64,000 bases of DNA from Oscillospiraceae bacterium (GTDB lineage Bacteria; Bacillota; Clostridia; Oscillospirales; Ruminococcaceae). Numbering within the stretch: position 1 is the first letter of the stretch; each line of letters opens with the position of its first letter. Shown here piece after piece: positions 19,346-27,776 of this stretch. Below the pieces are notes generated by a model, which was given only the letters and a program-made list of their open reading frames with translations, had not been told where the DNA came from and ran no database searches. The stretch is taken from contig CP107208.1 in NCBI GenBank assembly GCA_025758045.1, positions 992,001 to 1,056,000 of the forward strand. Direction: 5' to 3'. The position numbers were made by a program, and so were the translations under genes.

Positions 19346-20104
19346 ATGAAACCAAAAATCACAATGTTTCTTTGCGGCGTGTCAGGTGCAGTTCTAATTG
19401 TCAGCGTTTCCTTGCTGACAGCATATTTTTGGAAATCGAAACAACAGGCGCACCTTTACAGCAACCTTGCCGCCGTAAGAGAGCAGGACACACAACCGGA
19501 AATTGCATCGCAATCCTCGGTACAACCAACCAGCCGAAACTTGTATTTGGAAAACGCCGATATGATCGGCTGGATTCAAATTGAAGGCACCAGCATCGAC
19601 TATCCCGTGATGCAGACACCGGCAGACCCCAACTATTATCTGAAGCACGACTTTGAAAAGAACTACACGGACTACGGCTGCCCCTTTATACAGGCGAACT
19701 GCGATGCGCTTGCCCCGTCCGACAACCTGATTATTTACGGTCACAACATGAAAGACGGCTCGATGTTCGCAGACCTTGCCAAGTACCGCAGCAAGGATTT
19801 CTGGCAAGCACACAAAACCGTCCGGTTCGATACCGCACTGGGCAGCAGCGCCTATGAGATTTTTGCCGTGATTCACACGACCGTGCAGGCAGATTCTGCC
19901 GATGCGTTCCCGTTCTATCGGTTTGTGAACGCAGTAGCCCCGGAAGATTTTGCCGATTATGTGTCAGCCTGCCAATCGCGGGTGCTGTACGATACAGGCA
20001 TTTCAGCTGAGTACGGCGACAAGCTGCTCACGCTTTCCACCTGCGACAACATCACCGATGACGGCAGATGGCTTGTGATTGCCAAACAAACCGAAACAGA
20101 ATAG
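19346..20104 (+). CDS. Class B-type sortase
   Basis: This 252-residue membrane-anchored transpeptidase would attach surface proteins, foremost the upstream IPQTG adhesin, to the cell wall. The start at 19346 was chosen over an earlier ATG at 19283 because the earlier one would place a strong terminator hairpin inside the gene; GAAAGG precedes 19346. An N-terminal transmembrane helix lies at about residues 7-30. Catalytic residues are visible as His133 (YGHNM), Cys233 (TLSTC) and Arg241 (DGRWL). The DNLIIYGHN and FADLAKY segments are characteristic of class B enzymes, which are common in ICEs. It might also act on the TPQTG-bearing alginate lyase encoded in the cargo. Confidence 0.88.
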   Translation: MKPKITMFLCGVSGAVLIVSVSLLTAYFWKSKQQAHLYSNLAAVREQDTQPEIASQSSVQPTSRNLYLENADMIGWIQIEGTSIDYPVMQTPADPNYYLKHDFEKNYTDYGCPFIQANCDALAPSDNLIIYGHNMKDGSMFADLAKYRSKDFWQAHKTVRFDTALGSSAYEIFAVIHTTVQADSADAFPFYRFVNAVAPEDFADYVSACQSRVLYDTGISAEYGDKLLTLSTCDNITDDGRWLVIAKQTETE

Positions 20105-20119
20105 AGGAAACAAAAATCC

Positions 20120-20623
20120 ATGAAAACAACAAAGGAACCCCAGCGCGCGTGGTTGTATGCGCGCGTCCCCGGCAACTATGTAGAAAGCAAAAACACCCTG
20201 AATGTTTTGATGCTGCAGGCGCAGCGCGATGGTGCCGAAGTGGTTGGCTGGGGATATGACATTCACCACGGCTGGCTGCGCCGCCCTGCTTACCGCAAGA
20301 TGATGCGCGAGGCAAAGGCAGGACATATTGAGAGAATTTATATCTGCCGTATGAGCCAGATCAGCGGCGAAGAACGGCACTTGATTTCCTTTTTCAGGCG
20401 GCTAATGCGGTACAAGGTGAATGTCATTGCTACCGAGTACGCCCTGAATCTAAAGGTACCTGCCTACCACATGGGCACGGTAATTGATGAAATCTGCGCC
20501 CGCAAAGGGTGGGAGCGACCTTGGTTTGTTTCAGAAAGCTCGGAACGGCATTGCGTTAGCAACGCCGTGGCAAGCACGTCATTTGGTACACCAAACGACA
20601 ACTTGTTAGGGGAGAACCCCTAA
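20120..20623 (+). CDS. Degenerate serine-recombinase-like protein
   Basis: This 167-residue protein resembles the resolvase/invertase catalytic domain. It has WLYARV at the start, LMLQAQRDGAEVVGW and RIYICRMSQIS in the middle, and VNVIATEYALNL towards the end. The position that should hold the catalytic serine (YxRVS) reads YARVP, so strand cleavage is unlikely. There is no DNA-binding C-terminal domain. The last 25 codons run through a series of inverted repeats that look like part of an origin of transfer. The product may be a DNA-structure or regulatory protein. It lies directly upstream of mobC and the relaxase. Confidence 0.68.
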   Translation: MKTTKEPQRAWLYARVPGNYVESKNTLNVLMLQAQRDGAEVVGWGYDIHHGWLRRPAYRKMMREAKAGHIERIYICRMSQISGEERHLISFFRRLMRYKVNVIATEYALNLKVPAYHMGTVIDEICARKGWERPWFVSESSERHCVSNAVASTSFGTPNDNLLGENP

Positions 20624-20745
20624 GACCCCTCTTTCTGCAATGGACTTAAAACGATAATTCTGGTGGAAATAATTCCCGCCACATAGGAGAACTGCTTGCT
20701 TTTTGCACGGCAGATGGCACAATAACACTGAAAATATATTCAGTG
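20545..20745 (+). other. oriT: Candidate origin of transfer (oriT)
   Basis: This stretch holds a cluster of inverted repeats just upstream of mobC and the relaxase, where MOBP-type oriT sites usually lie. Repeats seen are ACGGCATTGC/GCAACGCCGT at 20545-20568, TTTGGT/ACCAAA at 20582-20595, TTAGGGG/CCCCTAA at 20606-20623, and CACTGAA/TTCAGTG at 20726-20745. The third spans the stop codon of the recombinase-like gene. The nick site cannot be assigned from sequence alone. No gene was seen between 20624 and 20863. Confidence 0.5.
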
Positions 20746-20814
20746 AAAACAAATTCAGCGTTATCCCGCCAAACATAACCTGTCTGTCTGCCGGGTTGGA
20801 ATAAGAACTTTTTG

Positions 20815-20847
20815 CCGATTGCATTGTACGATGCAGTCGGTTTTTGT
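20815..20847 (+). terminator. Terminator or attenuator before mobC
   Basis: CCGATTGCAT and ATGCAGTCGG form a ten-pair stem with one wobble around TGTACG, followed by TTTTTGTT. It ends just before the GGAGG that serves mobC, so it could control transcription into the mobilisation genes. Confidence 0.65.
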
Positions 20848-20863
20848 TGGGGAGGAATAGACA

Positions 20864-21172
20864 ATCAGAGAACGAAACAATCGCATTACATTCCACATGA
20901 ACGACAAGGAGCTGGAAGAACTGAACCGGAATGTTCAGTGCGCCGGTATTTGCAGAGAGAAATATATCCGCTGCGCGTTGATGGGCATTACCATTCACCC
21001 CCGCACACCGGACAGCTGCAAGGCGCTGGCAAGGCAGGTGGCGGCGGTCGGAAACAACCTGAACCAGTTAGCGCGCATTGCCAACTTCAACGGCAAGGCA
21101 GAGGACGCTTATCTGCAAGAGGCGCAGCAGATCATGACTCGCATCTGGCTGCTTATGAAGGAACAGTTATAA
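20864..21172 (+). CDS. mobC: MobC-type relaxosome protein with possible ATC start
   Basis: This is a small ribbon-helix-helix-type accessory protein that helps the relaxase at oriT. The family's N-terminal pattern, a basic stretch then ITFHMNDKELEEL and REKYIRCAL, is visible. The pattern begins upstream of the only ATG (20897), at codons for RERNNR. GGAGG at 20851-20855 points with eight-base spacing to an ATC at 20864; one G-to-C change would have turned an ATG into it. Either ATC is used weakly, or translation starts at 20897 with a shortened protein. The stop overlaps the relaxase start (TAATG). The C-terminal part (NNLNQLARIANF) is typical of MobC. Confidence 0.8.
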   Translation: MRERNNRITFHMNDKELEELNRNVQCAGICREKYIRCALMGITIHPRTPDSCKALARQVAAVGNNLNQLARIANFNGKAEDAYLQEAQQIMTRIWLLMKEQL

Positions 21173-22569
21173 TGGCGACAACAAAAATCCTGCCGGTGCG
21201 CAAGCGCCTGAAAGACTGCCTGGACTATGCTGCCAACCCGAAAAAGACCGAGATCTTTCGCGGCGATGCGCTCGACCGGCTGATGCACTACACCCAGAAC
21301 GAGAACAAGACGGAACACCAGCTCTATGTCACCGGCTTTAACTGCGACCCGCAAAACGCCTGCCTGATTATGGAGGCAACCAAACGCCGCTGGCATAAGG
21401 AAGTAGGACACGGCAATGCCGGCTACCATATTATCCAGAGCTTTAAGCCCGGCGAAGCCAGCCCGGACCAGGTGCATCAAATCGGCTGCGAATTCGCCAG
21501 ACGCTGTCTGGCGGATCGGTTTGAGTGTACGGTGTCCACCCATCTGGACAAGGGGCATCTGCATAACCATATTGTGGTCAATTCGGTTTCCTTTATGGAC
21601 GGCAAAATGTTCCGCAACGATTTCAAAACCTACTATCAGGGCATACGGCAAATTTCCGATGACCTGTGCCGGCAAAACCGGTTGTCAGTCATAGAAACGG
21701 ACGGGCGCGGCATCTCGTATGGCGAATGGCGCAACCGCCGCGAGGGCAAGCCGACACTGCGCGGTATGGTCAAAGCGGATGTGGAAATGGCGCTTGCCGA
21801 AAGCTCCGACTTTGACGATTTTGTCGGCAATCTGCAAAAGATGGGCTATGAGGTCAAGTACGGTTCCCGCGTCAAGCACATGGCGGTTCGGCACCAAGAC
21901 AGTAAAAGGTTTGTGCGGCTGGACGGTGTAGCGCCGCAGTTCTCCGAATCGGAATTGAGAGAGTTTTTCACGCAACTAAAAAAACTTCCGCCCGAAATGC
22001 AGCAGGAATATCAGGCAGAAAACCAGCCTGTGCAGCAAGGTTGGCAGACGACACCGGCACTGCCGGTTGTGCGCCGCGTGCGCTGCCGCAGCAGACTGAA
22101 CCGCCCGTATAAAAAGGTAGGCGGCATTATGGCTTGCTACTACCATTATTGCGCCTTGCTGCGCAGAAGCTACCGCGGCAAAAGCGGACGGCGCTGCTAC
22201 TACCTGCTGCGCGAGGATTTCAGCAAATTCAACCGCTATCGGCGGCAATGCGATTTGCTGTGGGAGCAAAAAATCGAATCCACCGAGGAACTGCGGACCT
22301 ACAAGGCAAGGCTGACCCACGAACTGGAGGTGCTTACCCAAAAACGAAAATATCTATACAACCACAAGGAAGCCCTGACGCCGGATGTCCGTAACAGGCG
22401 GCTGGAAGAATTGTCTGCCCGGATGCGAACCGTGCGCAGGGAGCTGAATACCTGCGCAGACATTGAAACCGATGCTGCCGCCTTGCAGCTGAAATGGCAG
22501 GAAGTGCGGCAGGCTGAAAAAGAAGAACGCGAGGTGAACGAAAATGAACAACGGCGGAGAAGCCGCTGA
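21172..22569 (+). CDS. MOBP-type relaxase
   Basis: This is the conjugative relaxase that nicks oriT and leads the DNA strand into the recipient. It has 465 residues. The start at 21172 overlaps the mobC stop; an open frame extends 360 bases further upstream but there runs across mobC in another frame. The relaxase/mobilisation nuclease domain occupies residues 1-300. The metal-binding histidine cluster is visible as HLDKGHLHNHIVVNSV near residue 130. The candidate nucleophile tyrosine is not certain. The C-terminal half is basic and coiled-coil-like and probably contacts MobC or the coupling protein. Confidence 0.9.
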   Translation: MATTKILPVRKRLKDCLDYAANPKKTEIFRGDALDRLMHYTQNENKTEHQLYVTGFNCDPQNACLIMEATKRRWHKEVGHGNAGYHIIQSFKPGEASPDQVHQIGCEFARRCLADRFECTVSTHLDKGHLHNHIVVNSVSFMDGKMFRNDFKTYYQGIRQISDDLCRQNRLSVIETDGRGISYGEWRNRREGKPTLRGMVKADVEMALAESSDFDDFVGNLQKMGYEVKYGSRVKHMAVRHQDSKRFVRLDGVAPQFSESELREFFTQLKKLPPEMQQEYQAENQPVQQGWQTTPALPVVRRVRCRSRLNRPYKKVGGIMACYYHYCALLRRSYRGKSGRRCYYLLREDFSKFNRYRRQCDLLWEQKIESTEELRTYKARLTHELEVLTQKRKYLYNHKEALTPDVRNRRLEELSARMRTVRRELNTCADIETDAAALQLKWQEVRQAEKEEREVNENEQRRRSR

Positions 22570-23107
22570 CCAGATGGTGCGCGAGGCACTGCAATTTTCT
22601 GAGGTGGCTATCAAGCTGACAGCGCTGGGCTTTAAGAACTCACTGGCGATAGCGCTTGCCTACGCCAAGGAAAACCCCAAAGTGCGCGGCAAGACAAGTC
22701 TTGACCGCCTACTGCGCGAGGGCAAGGAGATGAAGATCATTCCTTTGCAGACCAAGGATCTTGCCCAGTTCAAGGCGTATGCCAAACAGTACGGCGTGCT
22801 GTTTGCGTCCATCAAGGACAAGAGCGCGCCGAGCGAGAAAATCGACATTATGTTTAAGGCAGAGGATGTATCCAAGCTGAACCGCATTTATGAACAGCTT
22901 GGGTATACCGTGCCCAAAAAGATTGCAACTGACCGAAAAAACGCAGAAACCCGCCGCCAGACGCCCGATCCGATGCTGACGCGCGGGAAGACGATGGAGG
23001 ATATTGACCCCCGCCCCTCGTTCAAGACGGTGGCGGCACAGCTGCGCAAGGCAGCAGCCCGCAGTGCGGAACGCGCGGTCAATGCGACCCGAAAGGAGGA
23101 ACGCTAA
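22544..23107 (+). CDS. PcfB-family (DUF3801) conjugation protein
   Basis: This 187-residue protein matches the PcfB/DUF3801 family. PcfB of Enterococcus pCF10 is an accessory protein that works with the relaxase and coupling protein. Landmarks are AIKLTALGFKNSLAIALAYAKE near the start, then KIIPLQTKDLAQFKAYAKQYGV and the charged C-terminus. GAGGTGA precedes the ATG, and the gene overlaps the relaxase by 26 bases. Its position between relaxase and VirD4 fits the role. Confidence 0.85.
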   Translation: MNNGGEAADQMVREALQFSEVAIKLTALGFKNSLAIALAYAKENPKVRGKTSLDRLLREGKEMKIIPLQTKDLAQFKAYAKQYGVLFASIKDKSAPSEKIDIMFKAEDVSKLNRIYEQLGYTVPKKIATDRKNAETRRQTPDPMLTRGKTMEDIDPRPSFKTVAAQLRKAAARSAERAVNATRKEER

Positions 23108-23929
23108 ATGTATGAGCGTATGAACATTGAGGATTGGAAAGCCAAAAAGAAGAACGACCGCGATGCCGTGCTGGCCGACCAAAAGCAGGCGCTGCAGGAG
23201 GTTTTGCAGGACGGCGCGGATCTGACCGCCTACCTGCTGGGGCGCGGCAGGCTGGGCAGCGGGATTACCTCCGGCAATGCCGCACTGGTGCTGAAAGCCT
23301 GCCCGCAGGCGACTGCCGTGATGTCCTTTGACGGATGGAACCAATTTGGGCGCAGGGTCAGCAAGGGTGCCGTTGGCATTTCGCAGTTGGTGCGCTCCGA
23401 CGGCTATTTTACGGTGGGCAAGGTGTATGACCGTTCCGCGACCTACGGCAACAAGCCCTGCCCAACGGTGGAGCTGCAGGGCGACCAGCTTGGCAAAGCC
23501 ATTGCGGTATTGACCGCCTTGTCACCGGTGGATGTGCAGTTTGATGAGAAGCAACCCACCGGTTTTCTTGCTGACGAAAATCTCATTCTCTATCCAAGCG
23601 GTGCAAGTGATGAAGAAGTCCTTGCGCGTCTGCCCGCGGATATTGTTCTTGCCACGGCAGCGCAGTGCTATGCAGAGGTCGGTAATGAAGAATATCTGCA
23701 CCAGATGGCGTTGGCTGTGTCTGTTGAAGTTTGTGGGCGGCTCGGTCTGGCACCACCCGCCGATGCCGCCGACAGGCTGAACGGCTTGCGGGCGCATATC
23801 CCTGCCGGGGAGGAGCGCCGCGCGTTGGAGGAAGTGCGCGAGATGGCCAAGGTGTTTGGCGATTCCGTCTGCAAGGAACTGGACTTGCAGCGCCCGCGCA
23901 GTGATTTGCAGCGCGCAGAGGAACGCTGA
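23108..23929 (+). CDS. ArdC/LtrC-like protein lacking a metalloprotease motif
   Basis: This 273-residue protein resembles the ssDNA-binding N-terminal part of ArdC/LtrC-type proteins. The segment FDGWNQFGRRVSKGAVGI, followed by a beta-rich stretch FTVGKVYDRSATYG, fits that pattern. The region that in relatives carries HExxH reads HQMALAVSVEVCGRLGL and has no such motif. A role in protecting transferred single-stranded DNA is plausible but inferred. The gene starts immediately after the pcfB stop and six bases separate it from virD4, so it is part of the transfer operon. Confidence 0.6.
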   Translation: MYERMNIEDWKAKKKNDRDAVLADQKQALQEVLQDGADLTAYLLGRGRLGSGITSGNAALVLKACPQATAVMSFDGWNQFGRRVSKGAVGISQLVRSDGYFTVGKVYDRSATYGNKPCPTVELQGDQLGKAIAVLTALSPVDVQFDEKQPTGFLADENLILYPSGASDEEVLARLPADIVLATAAQCYAEVGNEEYLHQMALAVSVEVCGRLGLAPPADAADRLNGLRAHIPAGEERRALEEVREMAKVFGDSVCKELDLQRPRSDLQRAEER

Positions 23930-23934
23930 CCGCC

Positions 23935-25770
23935 ATGCGCCCGAATAAGGATCGACAGAACCTCTGGCTCTGGGTTGCCTTGCTGCTGCCGCTGCTCTGG
24001 CTGGCGGCAGGGCTGGCGCAGATTACCGAACAGGCGCACGGGCTGTCCGCTTTGGCGGCAGGGCTTACCGCGCTGTTGAACGACCCGCTGAACCTGCGTT
24101 GGTGCAGCAGCACCCCGAAATTTTTGCTGGCGGTTTTGGTGCTCTACCCGCTGGGGGTGTATTGCTATCTGCTCGACCAGGCGGATCGCCGCCCCGGCGA
24201 GGAACACGGCTCTGCCTATTGGGGCAACGCCAAAGAGTTGAACGAACGCTACCGCAACCGCAAGGACCCGTGGCAGGAAATCATTCTTTCCCAGAATGTC
24301 CGCCTCAGCAATGATTCCTATCAGCACCAGCGGAATCTGCACGTTGTTGTGATTGGCGGTTCCGGCAGCGGTAAGACCCGCTTCTTTGTAAAACCGAATG
24401 CCCTGCAATGCAGTGGCTCCTACTTCTTTTTGGACCCCAAGGGGGAGCTGACCTATTCCCTCGGCGGTGCTATGGAGAAAAACGGCGTCACCGTGACGGT
24501 CATTGACTTTGTGCATTTCCGCGGACATTACAATCCGGTAGCGTACCTGAAAACCGATGAGGACGCTATGAAACTTGCCTATGCGCTGGTGTTCAACACC
24601 AAAAAGAACCCGGCAGCCTCCGGCGGCGAAAACGAGTTCTGGGACAAGAGCGCTGTTATGTTTTTGGCATCGTTGATTTTGTATATTCTGTACGAATCCC
24701 CGCTGTATGAGCGCAATCTCAGCACGATGATGGATATGATTCTGGAATGTAAGGTCAGCGAGGACAGCTATGATGAAAACCGTATGGATATTCTGTTCGG
24801 TGAACTGGAACAGCGCGACCCGCATCACCCGGCTGTGCTGCAATACCGTTCGTTCAAGCTCGGCAGCGCGAAAACCCTGTCCAGCATTATGGTCACGGCG
24901 GTATCCAATCTGCATATGCTGCAATCGGCGGCGTTTGCCGAGATGATTGCCACCGATGAAATGTTCCTGCCGAAGTTGGGCGTGGAGAAACGCGCCATCT
25001 TCTGCGTTATCCCCGACAATGACGATACCTTTAACTTTATGGTTTCGATTCTGTACACCCAACTGTTTGACCAGCTGTTTCGCCTTGCTGATTCCACGCC
25101 GGAATTCCACGGCACACTGCCGGTTCATGTACGCCTGATGATGGACGAGTTTGCCAATGTCGCAACGCCGGAAAACTTTGTAAAGATCCTTGCCGTTGCG
25201 CGCAGCCGCAACATAAGCTGCGATATCATTCTGCAAAATATTTCCCAGATCAAAAGCAAATACAAGGACGACTGGGAAACGATCATCGGCAACTGTGACA
25301 GCTTAGTCTACCTTGGCGGCAACGATTACAGCACCTTTGAGTACATTTCCAAGCTGCTGGGCAAGCAGACCATCCGCACCAAGGGGCAGAGCATCGGCAA
25401 GGGCAGCCACGGGTCGTCCAGCGACAGCTATCAGGTCACAGGGCGCGAGCTGATGACCCCGGACGAGGTGCGCCGCATGAAACGCAGCGACTGCCTTGTA
25501 ATGATCAGCGGCGAGGCACCGGTGAGGGACAAGAAATACAACCTTTTTGACCACCCAAACCTGAAATACACACCCGACTACCGCAGCCCGCGGGGACTGC
25601 TGCATCGCTTTGCAACCCCCATCCCCGCGCCGGAGGGCTACACGATGCCCCCGGATTATATGGCGCAGGCCGGCACGGTATCGCTTGCTTATGTGGCGGA
25701 GCTGACCTGCCCCGAAATTACCGAAGATCTATACGATGAATTACAAGAATGGGAGGAATCTCTATTATGA
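23935..25770 (+). CDS. virD4: VirD4/TraG-type coupling protein
   Basis: This is the type IV coupling ATPase that links the relaxosome to the conjugation channel. It has 611 residues. Two N-terminal transmembrane helices lie at about residues 10-32 and 63-82. Walker A is VIGGSGSGKTRFF near residue 140, and Walker B appears as VRLMMDEFANV near residue 400. The ARSRNISCDIILQNISQIKSKY segment is a family hallmark. The stop overlaps the next gene (ATGA). It sits in the standard order relaxase, PcfB, VirD4 of Tn1549-type elements. Confidence 0.93.
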   Translation: MRPNKDRQNLWLWVALLLPLLWLAAGLAQITEQAHGLSALAAGLTALLNDPLNLRWCSSTPKFLLAVLVLYPLGVYCYLLDQADRRPGEEHGSAYWGNAKELNERYRNRKDPWQEIILSQNVRLSNDSYQHQRNLHVVVIGGSGSGKTRFFVKPNALQCSGSYFFLDPKGELTYSLGGAMEKNGVTVTVIDFVHFRGHYNPVAYLKTDEDAMKLAYALVFNTKKNPAASGGENEFWDKSAVMFLASLILYILYESPLYERNLSTMMDMILECKVSEDSYDENRMDILFGELEQRDPHHPAVLQYRSFKLGSAKTLSSIMVTAVSNLHMLQSAAFAEMIATDEMFLPKLGVEKRAIFCVIPDNDDTFNFMVSILYTQLFDQLFRLADSTPEFHGTLPVHVRLMMDEFANVATPENFVKILAVARSRNISCDIILQNISQIKSKYKDDWETIIGNCDSLVYLGGNDYSTFEYISKLLGKQTIRTKGQSIGKGSHGSSSDSYQVTGRELMTPDEVRRMKRSDCLVMISGEAPVRDKKYNLFDHPNLKYTPDYRSPRGLLHRFATPIPAPEGYTMPPDYMAQAGTVSLAYVAELTCPEITEDLYDELQEWEESLL

Positions 25771-26093
25771 CAATCAAAAAACCTGTATCCGCACCGGAAA
25801 CCCAGCGCAAAATCAAGCGCAGTTACCTGACGGTTGCCACGGTTGCCGCCGCGGTAATCGTGATGGCGCTGCCTGTGTATGCGGACGACCCGCTGGCGAC
25901 CATCAATGCACTGAGTGATTTTGTGTTCAGCGCCATTAAGGCGATTGGTGCCATTCTGCTGGGCTTCGGCATTGTGCAGATCGGTCTTGCCCTCAAAAGC
26001 CACGATGCCGGGCAGCGTGCGCAGGGCTTTATGACCTTTTTCGGAGGCGTAGTTATCTACTTTGCCAAGGATATTTTGGATATGATTCTGTAA
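25767..26093 (+). CDS. Maff2/VirB2-like small membrane protein
   Basis: This 108-residue protein has two hydrophobic spans, at about residues 20-40 and 60-100, and resembles the Maff2 family that occupies the VirB2 position in Gram-positive ICEs. It may be the pilin-like channel subunit. The start at 25767 was chosen because GGAGGA lies at 25752-25757 and the ATG overlaps the virD4 stop. The next conjugation gene (VirB6-like) is displaced 1.7 kb downstream by an inserted ATPase gene. Confidence 0.78.
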   Translation: MTIKKPVSAPETQRKIKRSYLTVATVAAAVIVMALPVYADDPLATINALSDFVFSAIKAIGAILLGFGIVQIGLALKSHDAGQRAQGFMTFFGGVVIYFAKDILDMIL

Positions 26094-26117
26094 GAAGAAG
26101 CACTACGCTCATTATAC

Positions 26118-26146
26118 TTGATTATTTTCCCGGAAAATGCTATATT
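26118..26146 (+). promoter_or_regulatory. Promoter of the inserted ATPase gene
   Basis: TTGATT at 26118-26123 and TATATT at 26141-26146 are separated by 17 bases. Transcription would begin near 26153, so the ATG at 26137 cannot be the start of the following gene. Confidence 0.65.
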
Positions 26147-26190
26147 ATATTGAGCAAGATTCCAATACTTTCAATCAGTATAATGAGGTG

Positions 26191-27660
26191 ATGAGTGTGG
26201 CACTGGTGACAAATGAGCAGGTAATTAAAGCCCTCCGAAATTACAATCCTTGGTGGAGAAATCCAAGCGCTGCGAAAGAAGAAGATCGACCACAGCATCG
26301 TGTTGCCTATCATGAAACACTGCGAATTATGCAGCATAAGACGATTCGGCGTTTTGCTGTTCTTTCCGGCGCACGTCGCGTAGGTAAAACGACCATTCTT
26401 TATCAAATCATCAATCACCTGATTGATAACGGTGTGAATCCGCGAAATATCTTTTATGCAACCTTTGATAACCCCGTACTGAAAATGGCGGGAGTTGATA
26501 TGGTTTTATCTGCTTACGATTCCATGTACCCGGTAGAGGGTGTGCGCTATGTTTTCTTTGACGAAATTCAGTACACCGAAAATTGGGAACTCTGGATGAA
26601 AGTGATTTATGACAGTCGTAAAGACATTCGGCTGGCGGCCACAGGTTCGGCAAGCCCTATTATTGAGGATGCGTCAACCGATAGCGGAACAGGTCGTTGG
26701 ACAGTCATTAAAATTCCCACGCTTTCCTTTTATGAATACTGCCAGCTTTTGCAGTTGGATGATATGCCGTTACTGCCGGACCACTTAAAAATCACAGATA
26801 TACCTAAAATGGAAAATGCCGAGGTCGCGGATTTGATGGCGCGCTTTGAACCGTTAGTTAAGCATTTCAACCGCTATCTTACCATCGGCGGATTTCCGGA
26901 ACTGGCGCTGTCCGATGATGATCTTTATGCGCAGCGTATGCTGCGTGAGGATGTTGTGGATAAGGTAATAAAGCGCGATGTGCTTACCTTGTTCAAAGTT
27001 CGCAGTCCACTGTTAATGGAAAAGCTATTCCTATACTTGTGCATGAATTCAACAGAAATCTTTAGTGCTACGACTGCGGCTAAAGAGTTGGATAATATAT
27101 CCCCGAACACCATTGAATCCTATGTGGATGCCCTTGTAAAATCCAACTTGATTTATATGGCATATCCAATCGCTGTCGGAAGCAAGTCGGTTCTGAAAGG
27201 GCGTCCTAAGATTTATATAGCGGATGCCGCCATTCGCAATGCGGTTCTGATGGTAGACGATGTTCTGTCCGATGAGCGTGAGTTGGGGCTTTTAATTGAA
27301 ACCACTGTATATAAGCATCTGGTATCGTTTTATCAAGGGACAGGCGCACAGCTTGGCTATTATCGAAAGGCAAAAGAAAATCAAAAAGAGGTCGATGCCG
27401 TAATTGAACTCCCGCAGCAAAAAATTCTGTGCGAAGTCAAATACAAAAACAATTCGCATATACCGCAGACGGATGGCATTGTAGAATTGTGCAATGATCC
27501 TAAAGCTGGCATTACAGATGCCTTTGTCATCACGAAGCAGCTGGAGGACTTTGGCGTGACGCGCCATGAAACTTCTCCTAAAATCTATCGAATTCCCGCT
27601 ATTGCATTTTTGTACCTTATTGGCAAGGAAGAATCCGATGGAATGAGTGGCAGACTTTAA
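26191..27660 (+). CDS. AAA_14/DUF4143 ATPase inserted in the conjugation operon
   Basis: This protein of 489 residues has an N-terminal AAA-type ATPase domain and a C-terminal DUF4143 domain. Walker A is SGARRVGKTT near residue 65 and Walker B is YVFFDEIQY near residue 130. The C-terminal KENQKEVDAVIEL and LCEVKY segments look like the PD-(D/E)XK-type nuclease core often seen in this family. Its biological role is unknown. The start is 26191 ATG or 26197 GTG, the latter six bases after GAGGTG. It has its own promoter and a following terminator, and it splits the conjugation genes, so it is probably a cargo insertion. Defence or anti-defence is possible but unsupported. Confidence 0.83.
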   Translation: MSVALVTNEQVIKALRNYNPWWRNPSAAKEEDRPQHRVAYHETLRIMQHKTIRRFAVLSGARRVGKTTILYQIINHLIDNGVNPRNIFYATFDNPVLKMAGVDMVLSAYDSMYPVEGVRYVFFDEIQYTENWELWMKVIYDSRKDIRLAATGSASPIIEDASTDSGTGRWTVIKIPTLSFYEYCQLLQLDDMPLLPDHLKITDIPKMENAEVADLMARFEPLVKHFNRYLTIGGFPELALSDDDLYAQRMLREDVVDKVIKRDVLTLFKVRSPLLMEKLFLYLCMNSTEIFSATTAAKELDNISPNTIESYVDALVKSNLIYMAYPIAVGSKSVLKGRPKIYIADAAIRNAVLMVDDVLSDERELGLLIETTVYKHLVSFYQGTGAQLGYYRKAKENQKEVDAVIELPQQKILCEVKYKNNSHIPQTDGIVELCNDPKAGITDAFVITKQLEDFGVTRHETSPKIYRIPAIAFLYLIGKEESDGMSGRL

Positions 27661-27719
27661 ACCCTGCATTTTCCTATTGCACCCAACCGCATAATGTGTG
27701 ATGGTGGAAAAAACACAGC

Positions 27720-27756
27720 GACCGTTTTGCTTTTCAGCAAGACGGTCATTTCTTTT
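27720..27756 (+). terminator. Terminator after the ATPase gene
   Basis: GACCGTTTTGCT and AGCAAGACGGTC form a 12-pair stem with one wobble around TTTC, followed by ATTTCTTTT. It ends the separate ATPase transcript before the VirB6-like gene. Confidence 0.72.
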
Positions 27757-27776
27757 GCCGGAAAGAAGGTGAAACC

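Noticed and set aside
20812..21171. A 5' extension of the relaxase frame across mobC.
   Set aside because: The extension is out of frame with mobC and has no family similarity. The relaxase begins with a coupled ATG at 21172.
26137..26190. An earlier ATG for the AAA/DUF4143 gene.
   Set aside because: It lies upstream of the predicted transcription start of its own promoter.
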